Positions 42,017 to 50,747 of a DNA stretch of 64,000 bases are shown piece by piece; the first letter of the stretch is position 1; each line of letters begins with the position of its first letter. The stretch lies in NCBI RefSeq assembly GCF_041154745.1, contig NZ_AP031573.1, positions 3,410,001 to 3,474,000 on the forward strand, in the 5' to 3' direction. Both the position numbers and the translations under genes were made by a program. The notes under the pieces are model-generated. The model searched no databases, had not been told where the DNA came from, and saw only the letters and a program-made list of their open reading frames with translations. Origin of the DNA: Flavobacterium sp. CFS9. Its GTDB lineage: Bacteria > Bacteroidota > Bacteroidia > Flavobacteriales > Flavobacteriaceae.

Positions 42017-43228
42017 CTAATGTAAAATCTTTTCTATGGCATTGTTAATTCGGATCAGATCTTCTTCAAGACTGCCGTGATAACTCTTTCGATGTTCGTT
42101 AATCAAAAATACGAGTTCCTGAATATCCGTTACATTTTTACCTGTTTTATGATGCAGTTTTTGAATAAAATGATCGTCCAGTTTCGTGGTATCGATTAAA
42201 TATTCATTCCTGATTTTCTCTAAAAAGTAAATGATCTTTTTATCAATAATGTTAGCGTGATCGCCTTCCTGATAATATAAGTTTCCAATAGTCTTCGTGA
42301 AATCAACGGTTAAATTAGGCAAAGGTTTTAGTATCGGAACAATTCGCTGTTTACGCTTGGCATTAAAAATAATAAAAATCAGCATTCCAAACAGAAAGAA
42401 ATACCAGGCCCATTTTAAACCGGGCTGACTTAAAATGAACCGCAAAGGCGATTCGGAAATACGCTCGTTGTTTTGCCCTTTGGTGTACCAAAAAATATCT
42501 CCTTCAGGTAAACAGGATAACACATTTTCTGTATATTGAAAATGGTCTCCCTTCAGTAAGTTGTAGTTTGTAAAAGCGACAGGCTGAGTGTGCAGGTAAA
42601 AATGCCCTTGATAATAAGGAATTTTTATAAAATTGATATGCTTTTTTGCTTTCTTGACCGAAGAGATCTGATAACCCAGCACCGTGGTTTTGGCGGTATC
42701 AATTTTAGAAAAATAACCTTCTAAGGTCTGTACAAATTCATATTTTTTGTTCTTCAGTTGTGGATTAGCCAGCCAAACAGTGGTGCTGCCTGAATTGAGA
42801 TAATCAGCATTTACATCTACTTTTAAACTGTCTAACAGATATTGAGGAAATTCTTTCATGCTCAAAAAAGCATTGTTTCCACGCGATACAAAATAAAGAA
42901 GTTCGTTTACAGATTCTTCATCAATGGTATTGGATTCGGAGATGTTTAGAAAAGTTCCTTTTATTTTGTAATTTTCTACGAGACTGTCATTGTCATATTT
43001 GGAGTTCAGATACTCATAAGGAGTTAGGTCTGAAATTCGTTCTACAATATGATTCTTAAAAAAATCATTGATTTCGTTGTTGAAAACGTAAAGCCCGAAA
43101 GGGATTTTGTCATTGACAGAATAGGTGGGTGTCCAGTCAATAGGTTTTGGCTGTTCCCGATCTGCGATCAGAATTAAAGCCAGAATAAGAACCAGTACAG
43201 CAATATAAATTTTAAGTGTTTTACTCAT
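42017..43228 (-). CDS. DUF4350-domain membrane protein
   Basis: 403 residues. N-terminal helix (IYIAVLVLILALILI), a Rossmann-like periplasmic domain starting PYSVNDKIPFGLYVFNNEINDFF (DUF4350), a second membrane helix near residue 270-290 (WAWYFFLFGMLIFIIF) and a cytoplasmic helical tail. Its start overlaps the DUF4129 gene by eight bases. It belongs to the MoxR island. Confidence 0.83.
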   Translation of the reverse strand: MSKTLKIYIAVLVLILALILIADREQPKPIDWTPTYSVNDKIPFGLYVFNNEINDFFKNHIVERISDLTPYEYLNSKYDNDSLVENYKIKGTFLNISESNTIDEESVNELLYFVSRGNNAFLSMKEFPQYLLDSLKVDVNADYLNSGSTTVWLANPQLKNKKYEFVQTLEGYFSKIDTAKTTVLGYQISSVKKAKKHINFIKIPYYQGHFYLHTQPVAFTNYNLLKGDHFQYTENVLSCLPEGDIFWYTKGQNNERISESPLRFILSQPGLKWAWYFFLFGMLIFIIFNAKRKQRIVPILKPLPNLTVDFTKTIGNLYYQEGDHANIIDKKIIYFLEKIRNEYLIDTTKLDDHFIQKLHHKTGKNVTDIQELVFLINEHRKSYHGSLEEDLIRINNAIEKILH

Positions 43229-43997
43229 TGCTAAAGGTTTTTAAGGCATTCTTGAATCGGTTTTCGGCTTTTCTGAAAGTGGTTTCATCAATTTCAAACT
43301 CACCATACCAGATGTAATTGTACAGATAAGACAAGTAAGTAAACTCTTCTTTGTGTGCAGGTTTTTGAAGTTCGTATAAATAATCGGAGTTGGTTTTTTC
43401 GATGTCCCATTCGATATAATTATTCTGTGCCATAACCTTCAAAAGCCATAGATAGTAGTATCTGACGGCAGCTCTTTTTTCACCGGATTGTATGCTTTCT
43501 CTAATCAGTTTATCAAAATCTAAAAGGTGAATGTTTTTTTCGATTTCAGAATAGATAATGTTTTTTTTCTTAGAGTTCTTTCCAAAAATCCATTGTCCTT
43601 CTTTATTAATGATGGCTTTTACAATTAAATAGATGACAAAAATGATGATGAGAACGGCGATTACTTTTATCAGAACCGAAACAAAATTAATGGAGCTTTC
43701 CGGGGTTTCAAAATCGAACCAGTCTCCTAAAACACTGGCCAGCCATTCCTTAAAACGCTGCCACAAACCTTTTTCAGGAGCTTTAAATTCATAAACAAAA
43801 CTGGAACCGGTATACCTTTTTTTGAAATTTTTAGGGAAAGTCTTAATTTCTATGGTACCGGAATCTACCCGAATATCTTTTTCAGTGTATTTTACAGCTG
43901 TTATTTTCGGAGGTTCGGCTGTAGCCAAAGTATCCTGCGCCTGAACAATGCCGGAGAAAATAAAAAAAGATAAAAGGAATAGGAAGATTTTATTCAT
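43221..43997 (-). CDS. DUF4129-domain membrane protein
   Basis: 258 residues, signal peptide (FSGIVQAQD), a central membrane helix (VSVLIKVIAVLIIIFVIYLIVKAI) and the C-terminal DUF4129 helices with RAAVRYYYLWLLKVM and FTYLSYLYNYIWYGEFEIDE. Overlaps its neighbours by eight bases on both sides, showing tight coupling in the island. Confidence 0.85.
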   Translation of the reverse strand: MNKIFLFLLSFFIFSGIVQAQDTLATAEPPKITAVKYTEKDIRVDSGTIEIKTFPKNFKKRYTGSSFVYEFKAPEKGLWQRFKEWLASVLGDWFDFETPESSINFVSVLIKVIAVLIIIFVIYLIVKAIINKEGQWIFGKNSKKKNIIYSEIEKNIHLLDFDKLIRESIQSGEKRAAVRYYYLWLLKVMAQNNYIEWDIEKTNSDYLYELQKPAHKEEFTYLSYLYNYIWYGEFEIDETTFRKAENRFKNALKTFSNE

Positions 43998-44940
43998 TAT
44001 CGGTTCCGATTAAATCAATGTCGCGATTTGAAATTTTATCTTTTGCTCCCAGACTGTAGTACATAATTCCCTGATTGATCATAATCATGTTGTTGAAAAT
44101 ATTACTCAGGGTAAATATGAGAATGAAAATCAGCGTTAGAAATAGTAGTAAGAGCGGGGAATCACTCATAGCTTCCGGGTTATAATTGGAACTTCCCATA
44201 GCCGTCAGGAAAAACATAAATATTCCGACGAAATAGAAAAACATGGTAATCGACCCCTGAATCATCTGAATCATGATGATGACTAAAAAAGTAGCTCCAA
44301 TTGAAGTCCAGAAATCTTCTTTCATCAAAAGATAAGCATGGTTTAAGGATTGAAAGAAGCTTTTATCTTCTGTCAGATAAGCATAAAAACTAAAATTTAC
44401 CCAGGTAAATAATGCAGGGATGGCAATCAGCAGAAGGGGAATCCCAACAATCAGAAAGCATAAAAAGAAGAGTATAATGATAACGATTAACAATACCGGA
44501 ACAACCAGAAATGTAAGTCCAATACAAAATTTGATGATTTTCCAGAGGTTCTGTCTAAAGATCGCTACAATATCTTCGGTTTTAAAATTATTGGTATTTT
44601 TTTGTCCGATCAGTTTTAAATACAGGATAGGATAAGTCGAATTGAAGAGCGACAACACAATCACAGCAATAAAAAAGACAACGATAAAGCCTATTAAAAG
44701 ACCAAAATTATCATTAAAATACGCAGCAAGGTTGTCGGAATTCGGATGATCTAGACTGTCATTAAATACCGCCTGAAAATTACTTTTTAAAAAGAAAAAG
44801 ACCAAAGCCCCTACGATGAGAAGAAAGGCCCCGTTGATGAGGAAAAAGATCTTAAAAAAGTGTTTCCCGAAAGTTTTAAAAAAGGAAAAAGTATCGATGA
44901 TGTAATCGCCCAGCTGTCGTTTTTTGTAAAGTTCAAACAT
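43990..44940 (-). CDS. multi-pass membrane protein of the MoxR island
   Basis: 316 residues when started at the ATG at 44940, which shares one base with the SpoIIM stop (TAATG); a start 99 bases further upstream would overlap SpoIIM and is unlikely. About six hydrophobic helices; the soluble start FELYKKRQLGDYIIDTFSFF is typical of the DUF4013-like proteins in this island. Function unknown. Confidence 0.8.
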   Translation of the reverse strand: MFELYKKRQLGDYIIDTFSFFKTFGKHFFKIFFLINGAFLLIVGALVFFFLKSNFQAVFNDSLDHPNSDNLAAYFNDNFGLLIGFIVVFFIAVIVLSLFNSTYPILYLKLIGQKNTNNFKTEDIVAIFRQNLWKIIKFCIGLTFLVVPVLLIVIIILFFLCFLIVGIPLLLIAIPALFTWVNFSFYAYLTEDKSFFQSLNHAYLLMKEDFWTSIGATFLVIIMIQMIQGSITMFFYFVGIFMFFLTAMGSSNYNPEAMSDSPLLLLFLTLIFILIFTLSNIFNNMIMINQGIMYYSLGAKDKISNRDIDLIGTDNE

Positions 44941-45905
44941 TAGGATAAAGTTGTTTTTTTGTGAACAATAAAAGGGTAAATCAAATAATAAAATGAAATT
45001 ATAGCTAAAGTAAGTAAAATGATAAAACTGCTTAGCCAATTGGGCATGTCAATGGAATATCGTGTGATAAACCCTTCGAGAAAACCCGCACTGATGGTAA
45101 ACGGAAAAGTACTCAGGAATATTTTGAAACTATTTTTGAAGCCTATTTTAAAAGAACTCATTCTCGAGAAAGTTTTAGGAAACAGGATCGAAGCCCCCAA
45201 AATAAAGCCCGCAGTTGTTTCGATTACAATCGTAAAAATCTCCATGGAACCGTGAATCCAGATACCACGTACACTTTTCCAGAAAACACCCTGTTCGTAA
45301 AAGAAATACTGAAAAGAGCCCAGCATGATACAGTTTTGAAGGAAAATGTAAAAGGTACCCAGACCTCCAAAAATTCCATAAATGTAACATCTCGCACCTA
45401 CATAAAGGTTGTTCATGGTAATGCCAATAAAACTTCCCCAGTTACTTCCGGAGCCGTATACAGCCATTGGATTTCCTTTTTTGATATTTTCCAAAGTCAT
45501 GTTCACATAAGAATCACCCAGAATAAGACGAACAAAATCCTGATCGTATCGGGCAGAAACAACTCCAATTCCCACCGTCAGAAAAAACAGCGCAAAAGCA
45601 TACAGTAAATAGCGTTTGTATTCGTACATCAGCAAGGGAACTTCAGTAACAAAGAATTCCAGAAACTTATTTTTTTCCGTTCGTTTTGTTTTATAAATTT
45701 TCTGATAAATTTGTGAAGCGAGATGATTGAGGTAAATAACGGTTTTGCTCTTCGGATAATACGTTTGGGCATACGACAAATCATTCATCATTTGAATGTA
45801 CAAATTAGCTAACTCGTCAGGATTTTTTTTAGCTTTACCAAAAATAGCTAGCTCAAATTCCAGCCATTTTTCTTTATTTTGTTTTATGAAGGCGACTTCT
45901 CTCAT
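44940..45905 (-). CDS. stage II sporulation protein M-like (SpoIIM) membrane protein
   Basis: 321 residues. Cytoplasmic N-terminal helical part (about 100 residues), then membrane helices. The SpoIIM traits include FLEFFVTEVPLLMYEYKRYLLYAFALFFLTVGIG and GIWIHGSMEIFTIVIETTAGFILGASILFP. In sporulators it works in engulfment; in Bacteroidota it is part of the MoxR island. It is divergent from the RDD gene with only 20 bases between. Confidence 0.88.
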   Translation of the reverse strand: MREVAFIKQNKEKWLEFELAIFGKAKKNPDELANLYIQMMNDLSYAQTYYPKSKTVIYLNHLASQIYQKIYKTKRTEKNKFLEFFVTEVPLLMYEYKRYLLYAFALFFLTVGIGVVSARYDQDFVRLILGDSYVNMTLENIKKGNPMAVYGSGSNWGSFIGITMNNLYVGARCYIYGIFGGLGTFYIFLQNCIMLGSFQYFFYEQGVFWKSVRGIWIHGSMEIFTIVIETTAGFILGASILFPKTFSRMSSFKIGFKNSFKIFLSTFPFTISAGFLEGFITRYSIDMPNWLSSFIILLTLAIISFYYLIYPFIVHKKTTLS

Positions 45906-45925
45906 TGCAGGCTAAAATATAAAAT

Positions 45926-46669
45926 ATGTCAGAATTATCTATAAATACGACACAAAATGTCAAAATAAATTTTATCGCCGCAACGATAGGAGAAAGAATA
46001 GGTTCTTATTTCATTGATTTAGCTATTAAAGTGGCTTATGTGACTGTAATTTCTCTGATATTTTTTTACGGATTAAATTTCGATAAAGTGCTGAACACCT
46101 TAGACAACTGGTCGAGAATGTCTATAATTTTATTAATGTATTTTCCATTTATCATTTATACCATAACCTTAGAAAGCATTTTTGAAGGACAGACAATTGG
46201 CAAGAAATTAGTAAAAATAAAAGTGGTAAAAATTGACGGTTATCAGGCGGGATTCGGTGATTATTTAATGCGATGGTTTTTCAGATTAGTTGATATTTCC
46301 GTACTTGGAGGAATCGTGGGACTGATCTCCATAATTTCGAGTCAAAAAGGACAGCGATTGGGTGATATGGTTGCCGGAACAGCTGTGATTACGTTAAAAA
46401 ATAAAATCAACATCAGCCACACTATTCTGGAGGAAATTGGTGATGCTTATGTCCCGACTTATCCTTTGGTGATTAAATTATCGGACAACGATATGAGAAT
46501 TATCAAAGAGACTTTTCAAAGTGCATTGGCCAAAAACGATCATGAAATCATTTATAAGCTGGTTGCCAAAATAGAGAGTGTTACCGGAATTAAAAATCAG
46601 TCGGGTAATAATAGTGACTTTTTGAGGGTTATCCTCAAGGATTATAATTTTTATACACAGAATATGTAG
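45926..46669 (+). CDS. RDD-family membrane protein
   Basis: 247 residues. The RDD domain (first 150 residues) has AATIGERIGSYFIDLAIK near the start with the R-x-x-x-x-x-D pattern, then three helices, and GQTIGKKLVKIKVV and QRLGDMVAGTAVI. The last 100 residues are soluble. RDD proteins in this island are supposed to move small ions or help the MoxR system. Only 20 bases separate its ATG from the SpoIIM ATG, so promoters of each must overlap the other gene. Confidence 0.87.
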   Translation: MSELSINTTQNVKINFIAATIGERIGSYFIDLAIKVAYVTVISLIFFYGLNFDKVLNTLDNWSRMSIILLMYFPFIIYTITLESIFEGQTIGKKLVKIKVVKIDGYQAGFGDYLMRWFFRLVDISVLGGIVGLISIISSQKGQRLGDMVAGTAVITLKNKINISHTILEEIGDAYVPTYPLVIKLSDNDMRIIKETFQSALAKNDHEIIYKLVAKIESVTGIKNQSGNNSDFLRVILKDYNFYTQNM

Positions 46670-46858
46670 CATTTAAATGGGCTAAAAAAATGATGATAAA
46701 TGTCATTTTATCAAGTTTATAATTTTTGTAGTTTTACTAATACTAAAATCAACTTACCGTAGTATTGGTTTTTAAGTTGTATTATCGTGGTAGTTATTGA
46801 TTTTAGAAAGGCGTTACCGAAAAGCCTCCAGAGTAGGATCATTTAAATTATTGAAATT

Positions 46859-47722
46859 ATGAAAATTACAAAGATTTTTGCAATTATAATGTTACTTATA
46901 TCCGTTACTAACTTTGCTCAGACCGGAAGCAAGAAACTGGATAAAATTATAAAGAGAGATTACCAGATTATTGAATGTACCATTGCAAAAATGTCGGATA
47001 AAACGGTCGAGTATTCCTTACCGGGAGAAACACTGCAAATTTCACTTGATGTATCTCAGATTGCGAGAATTGATTTTGCCAGCGGGCGTTCTCAAACTTT
47101 TGATGTATCTGCCAATACTGTAGTGTCAAACAATACGAGTTCAGGTAATTCAGGACAGGTGATTGCTGCCGCAGGAATGAAACCCAATACTATAGCTGTG
47201 CTGCCGGTGCCTTATGTAAACTCAGGCACTTTAGAAAGTTCAGAAGAAATGGCAAAATTTGCCCAGAATGATTTGTACAATAAATTACTGGATAAATCGT
47301 CAAATATTTTTCCGTTAACCGTTCAGGATCTAAGAGTAACCAACAGTTTATTGCACAAAGCAGGTATAGACTATAAAAATATCGATGAAACTCCAATCGA
47401 AGATCTTCAGCAAATTTTAGGAGTGGATAACGTCATCGCAACAAAAGTGTCGTATACTGTAACTGAGGGTTCAGTAGCTTCAACTTATAACAGCGGAAAC
47501 GCTAAAGTGAGTGACAACAATAAAAAAGTTAAAACAAACGATATTTCGACTACAACGTCAAGTACACAAACCTACTACAATTACATGGTTTATTTTGATA
47601 TGTACAAAAACGGAACGAAGATTTACTCACAAACCCGTAAGCCATTCCTGAACATAAAAGACAGTTGGATGGATTCTGTTTCTTATTTGTTGAAAAGAAG
47701 TCCGATTTATGTAAAAAAATAA
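46859..47722 (+). CDS. secreted protein of unknown function
   Basis: 287 residues with a signal peptide (SVTNFAQTG). The first mature part LDKIIKRDYQIIECTIAKMSDKTVEYSLPGETLQISLDVSQIARIDFASGRSQTF looks like a small SH3/OB-type strand domain. The second half MKPNTIAVLPVPYVNSGTL... resembles the CsgG-like secretin-assembly fold (AVLPf...). A Ser/Thr/Asn-rich loop (about 220-240) interrupts. Not recognised with confidence. It stands alone. Confidence 0.7.
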   Translation: MKITKIFAIIMLLISVTNFAQTGSKKLDKIIKRDYQIIECTIAKMSDKTVEYSLPGETLQISLDVSQIARIDFASGRSQTFDVSANTVVSNNTSSGNSGQVIAAAGMKPNTIAVLPVPYVNSGTLESSEEMAKFAQNDLYNKLLDKSSNIFPLTVQDLRVTNSLLHKAGIDYKNIDETPIEDLQQILGVDNVIATKVSYTVTEGSVASTYNSGNAKVSDNNKKVKTNDISTTTSSTQTYYNYMVYFDMYKNGTKIYSQTRKPFLNIKDSWMDSVSYLLKRSPIYVKK

Positions 47723-47762
47723 ATTACGGAAAAGAAGGAAAGTTAGCATAAAGAAAAACAGC

Positions 47763-47803
47763 TTCAACCTTTGTATCTTTGCGCCTCTGCATCTTTGCAG
47801 CTA
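47763..47803 (+). repeat. TATCTTTGC/CTGCATCTTTGC repeat with a promoter box
   Basis: CCTTTGTATCTTTGCGCCTCTGCATCTTTGC is a set of four CTTTGNNN heptads, the inverse of the AAAGGTTCAAAGG family. It contains a TAnnTTTG box (47774-47781), 41 bases before the TRIC ATG at 47815, so the repeat may supply the promoter. Confidence 0.6.
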
Positions 47804-47814
47804 AAAAATAAAAA

Positions 47815-48417
47815 ATGTTTCATTTATTAGATATTATTGGTACAATGGCTTTTGCCATGTCGGGTGCTTTAACAGCGATGCATAAAAAGCTGGATCCGTT
47901 TGGTGTTTTTATCATTGCTTTTGTGACGGCTGTTGGTGGAGGAACGCTTCGTGATGTGCTGATTGGCAGAACACCTGTAGGATGGATGCTGGATTTGCAA
48001 TATGTATATGTAATCATCCTCGGGTTTGGATTTGCCATTCTTTTCAGAAAAAAGTTCGACAGACTGCGTACTTCGCTGTTCTTGTTTGATACGATCGGAT
48101 TAGGTGTTTTTACCTTAATTGGACTCGAGAAAGGAATTCTGATTGGTTTGCATCCGGTTATTTGTATTGCATTAGGGACCATGACGGCTTGTTTTGGCGG
48201 TGTGATTCGGGATATTTTGTGTAACGAAATTCCAACCATTTTTAGAAGAGAGATTTATGCAACCATCTGTATTTTTGGAGGAATCGTATTTTTTATCCTG
48301 AAAAAACTGAATTTAGAAGACGATGTTTTGTATTTAGTAACTTCGGTCGTAATGATTGTTACACGTTTATTAGCCGTAAAATACAAATGGTATTTACCAG
48401 CATTTGAACACAAGTAA
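47815..48417 (+). CDS. TRIC-type trimeric cation channel (YicG/UPF0126)
   Basis: 200 residues with seven helices. The paired conserved motifs of the family are VGGGTLRDVLIGRTPVGW and CFGGVIRDILCNEIP (G-G-x-x-R-D in both halves). These form K+ channels related to the eukaryotic TRIC proteins. The gene is short and uncomplicated. Confidence 0.92.
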   Translation: MFHLLDIIGTMAFAMSGALTAMHKKLDPFGVFIIAFVTAVGGGTLRDVLIGRTPVGWMLDLQYVYVIILGFGFAILFRKKFDRLRTSLFLFDTIGLGVFTLIGLEKGILIGLHPVICIALGTMTACFGGVIRDILCNEIPTIFRREIYATICIFGGIVFFILKKLNLEDDVLYLVTSVVMIVTRLLAVKYKWYLPAFEHK

Positions 48418-48454
48418 GATTTTAAACAATAGCAGTGTGTTGAAAAATTAAGAG

Positions 48455-48526
48455 CCGCGAATTCACAAACAGAATTTAAATTTTTGTTAGACAATAAAAA
48501 TTAAATTTGTGAATTCGCGGTAAACT
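48455..48526 (+). terminator. long palindrome with T run after the TRIC gene
   Basis: CCGCGAATTCACAAA (48455-48469) pairs perfectly with TTTGTGAATTCGCGG (48506-48520) and an inner AT stem (AATTTAAATTTTT with AAAAATTAAATT) extends it; CTTTTTT follows. The arm also supplies a TTG 23 bases before the TAAGTTTG box of the next promoter, so terminator and promoter interlock. Confidence 0.75.
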
Positions 48527-48532
48527 TTTTTA

Positions 48533-48540
48533 TAAGTTTG
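48533..48540 (+). promoter_or_regulatory. -7 promoter box TAAGTTTG of the glycan cluster
   Basis: TAAGTTTG lies 48 bases upstream of the ATG at 48589. The TTG at 48538 that opens the longer frame is inside this box, which rules it out. Confidence 0.55.
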
Positions 48541-48588
48541 TTTCAACAGAACTCAAAAGAGAACTATAAAATTACTACAGAAAGCGGA

Positions 48589-49560
48589 ATGAAATATACC
48601 GTAAGGAATTATCATAAAAACGATTACGAAATATGGAATGCATTTGTGGCGCAGGCTAAAAATGCAACATTCCTGTTTTACCGTGATTTTATGGAGTACC
48701 ACGAAGACCGATTTAAAGATTTCTCACTTTTGGTTTTCAAGGATGATAAATTAAAAGCAATTTTACCAGCGAACAAAGTCGGAAATTTGGTTTACTCACA
48801 TCAAGGATTGACTTACGGAGGCTTGGTCTATAGCGAAAAAACAAAACAAGCTGACGTTATTGAAATTTTTCAGGCAGTTTTGTTCTTTCTGAACGAGAAT
48901 GAAATTCTGAAACTGCATTATAAAACCCTTCCTTCTATTTATCGTCTAAAACCTGCAGAAGAAATTTTGTATGCTCTGTTTTTGGCTGATGCAAAACTGG
49001 TACGCCGTGATTCACTTTCGGTAATCGATTTATCGCAGGAAAATGTGGTATCAAAAATTAGGAAAAGAGGTTATCAAAAAGGAGTTTCGAATCAATTGAT
49101 CATCAAAGAAGAGGTTGATTTTGAAGTGTTTTGGGATGAAGTTTTAATTCCCAATTTGAATAAAAGACACAATGCAAATCCGGTGCACTCAGCAGAAGAA
49201 ATGTATGATCTGCAGAGACATTTTCCTCAAAATATTCATCAGTTTAATGTTTATTTAGAAGATAAAATTGTGGCCGGAACCACCATTTTTGAAACTGAAA
49301 CGACAGTGCATTGTCAGTATATTTCGAAGAATGAAAAGGAAGACTTAGGAAGCCTGGATTATTTATATCATTATCTGATTCAGAAACGATTTGCACAAAA
49401 GCGATTTTTTGATTTTGGAATTTCGAATGAAAATCAGGGAAAGAACCTGAATGAAGGTTTGTCGTACTGGAAAGAAAGTTTTGGAGCGGGCACGATAGTT
49501 CATGACTTCTACGAACTGGAAACGGCAAATTATAAGAAGTTAAATGGTATTTTTGTTTAA
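48589..49560 (+). CDS. FemAB-like/GNAT acyltransferase
   Basis: 323 residues from the ATG at 48589. Two GNAT-like halves are visible: first MKYTVRNYHKNDYEIWNAFVAQAKNATFLFYRDFMEYH (the FemAB start), then RDSLSVIDLSQENVVSKIRKRG and DKIVAGTTIFETETTVHCQYISKNEKEDLGSLDYLYHYLI. FemAB-type proteins transfer an amino acid or acyl group to a glycan or peptide precursor. It heads a cluster with a DegT aminotransferase (15 bases on), so it probably N-acylates an amino-sugar. Confidence 0.82.
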   Translation: MKYTVRNYHKNDYEIWNAFVAQAKNATFLFYRDFMEYHEDRFKDFSLLVFKDDKLKAILPANKVGNLVYSHQGLTYGGLVYSEKTKQADVIEIFQAVLFFLNENEILKLHYKTLPSIYRLKPAEEILYALFLADAKLVRRDSLSVIDLSQENVVSKIRKRGYQKGVSNQLIIKEEVDFEVFWDEVLIPNLNKRHNANPVHSAEEMYDLQRHFPQNIHQFNVYLEDKIVAGTTIFETETTVHCQYISKNEKEDLGSLDYLYHYLIQKRFAQKRFFDFGISNENQGKNLNEGLSYWKESFGAGTIVHDFYELETANYKKLNGIFV

Positions 49561-49575
49561 ATAGAAAAAAAGAAA

Positions 49576-50730
49576 ATGATATCATTTCTGGACCTGAAGA
49601 AAATAAACAAACCTTATGAAACCGCTTTTCAGGAAAAACTGAAAACGGTTTTAGAGAATGGCTGGTACATTTTAGGGAAAGAAGTAGAAACATTTGAAAC
49701 CGCTTTTGCAAAATACTGCAAAGCCGATTACTGCATCGGAACAGGAAATGGTCTGGATGCTTTAACTTTGATTTTTAAGGGCTATATAGCGTTAGGGAAA
49801 CTGCAAAAAGGAGATGAGGTGATCGTTCCTGCCAATACTTATATTGCTAGTATTCTCGCTGTATTGCAGGCAGATTTAGTTCCGGTTTTAGTGGAACCAA
49901 GATTGGAAACATACAATCTCAATCCCGATTTAATTGAGGAAAAAATCACTCCGAAAACTAAAGCTATTTTAGCCGTTCATCTTTACGGACAACTGGCCGA
50001 AATGGACCAAATAAAGGAAATTGCAAATCGTAATAATCTATTACTTGTTGAAGATGCAGCCCAATCGCATGGTGCATTTGAAAATTCCAATAATTCTAAA
50101 TTCCAAATTCCAGATTCGGGAGACGGATCGATCATCAGTTTAAAATCTAAAATCAACAATCTGAAATCAAGTGCAGCGTATAGTTTTTATCCCGGAAAGA
50201 ATCTTGGTGCTTTAGGTGACGGCGGTGCGATTACAACAAATGATGCAGAGCTGGCCAAAGTACTTTTTGCACTTCGCAATTATGGTTCAGAAGTAAAATA
50301 TCACAATGATTATATTGGGGTGAACTCAAGATTAGATGAACTTCAGGCCGCTTTTTTAAGTCTGAAATTACCTCATTTAGATGCCGATAACGATAGGCGA
50401 CGCAAAATTGCCAAACGATATTTGACAGAAATAAAAAATGAAAAAATAGTACTTCCGTTTTGGGATTTTTCAAATAACCACGTTTTTCATTTGTTTGTGA
50501 TACGTACGTCAAATCGTGAAGCGCTACAGGCTTATTTAGTCCAAAACAGCATACAAACTGTAATTCATTATCCAATTCCGCCACATCAGCAAAAAGCACT
50601 TCCTGAATGGAATAATTTGTCATTGCCTGTTACAGAAAAGATTCATCAGGAAGTTTTAAGCTTGCCAATCAGTCCTGTTTTGACGGAGACTGAGGTTGAT
50701 TTTATTGTTGAGGTTTTAAATAGGTTTTAG
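49576..50730 (+). CDS. DegT/DnrJ/EryC1 sugar aminotransferase with an unusual insert
   Basis: 384 residues. PLP-dependent transamination of a nucleotide keto-sugar. Motifs: [47 protein letters not shown] (PLP lysine Lys208), [16 protein letters not shown] and [10 protein letters not shown]. Between SHGA and SFYPGKN are 34 residues instead of about 15 in the family. Their DNA is made of the dispersed intergenic phrases AATTCCAAATTCCA and AATCTAAAATCAACAATCTG, so the insert looks like repeat DNA captured in frame. The fold should tolerate a surface loop there. It is 18 bases before the next gene. Confidence 0.9.
   Translation: MISFLDLKKINKPYETAFQEKLKTVLENGWYILGKEVETFETAFAKYCKADYCIGTGNGLDALTLIFKGYIALGKLQKGDEVIVPANTYIASILAVLQADLVPVLVEPRLETYNLNPDLIEEKITPKTKAILAVHLYGQLAEMDQIKEIANRNNLLLVEDAAQSHGAFENSNNSKFQIPDSGDGSIISLKSKINNLKSSAAYSFYPGKNLGALGDGGAITTNDAELAKVLFALRNYGSEVKYHNDYIGVNSRLDELQAAFLSLKLPHLDADNDRRRKIAKRYLTEIKNEKIVLPFWDFSNNHVFHLFVIRTSNREALQAYLVQNSIQTVIHYPIPPHQQKALPEWNNLSLPVTEKIHQEVLSLPISPVLTETEVDFIVEVLNRF
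50080..50180 (+). repeat. dispersed-repeat phrases inside the aminotransferase gene
   Basis: 50083-50112 reads AATTCC.ATAATTCTAAATTCCAAATTCCAG and 50148-50178 TTAAAATCTAAAATCAACAATCTG, the same words found between genes at 22829-22934 and 34697-34742 (the latter inverted). Together they encode about 20 extra residues in the loop next to the active-site lysine. Confidence 0.6.
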
Positions 50731-50747
50731 TTTTAATTGCGATAGAA

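Noticed and set aside
46670..46858. Possible riboswitch before the secreted protein at 46859 (GGCGTTACCGAAAAGCC)
   Set aside because: Only one weak hairpin and an AATACT/AGTATT pair; no recognisable aptamer.
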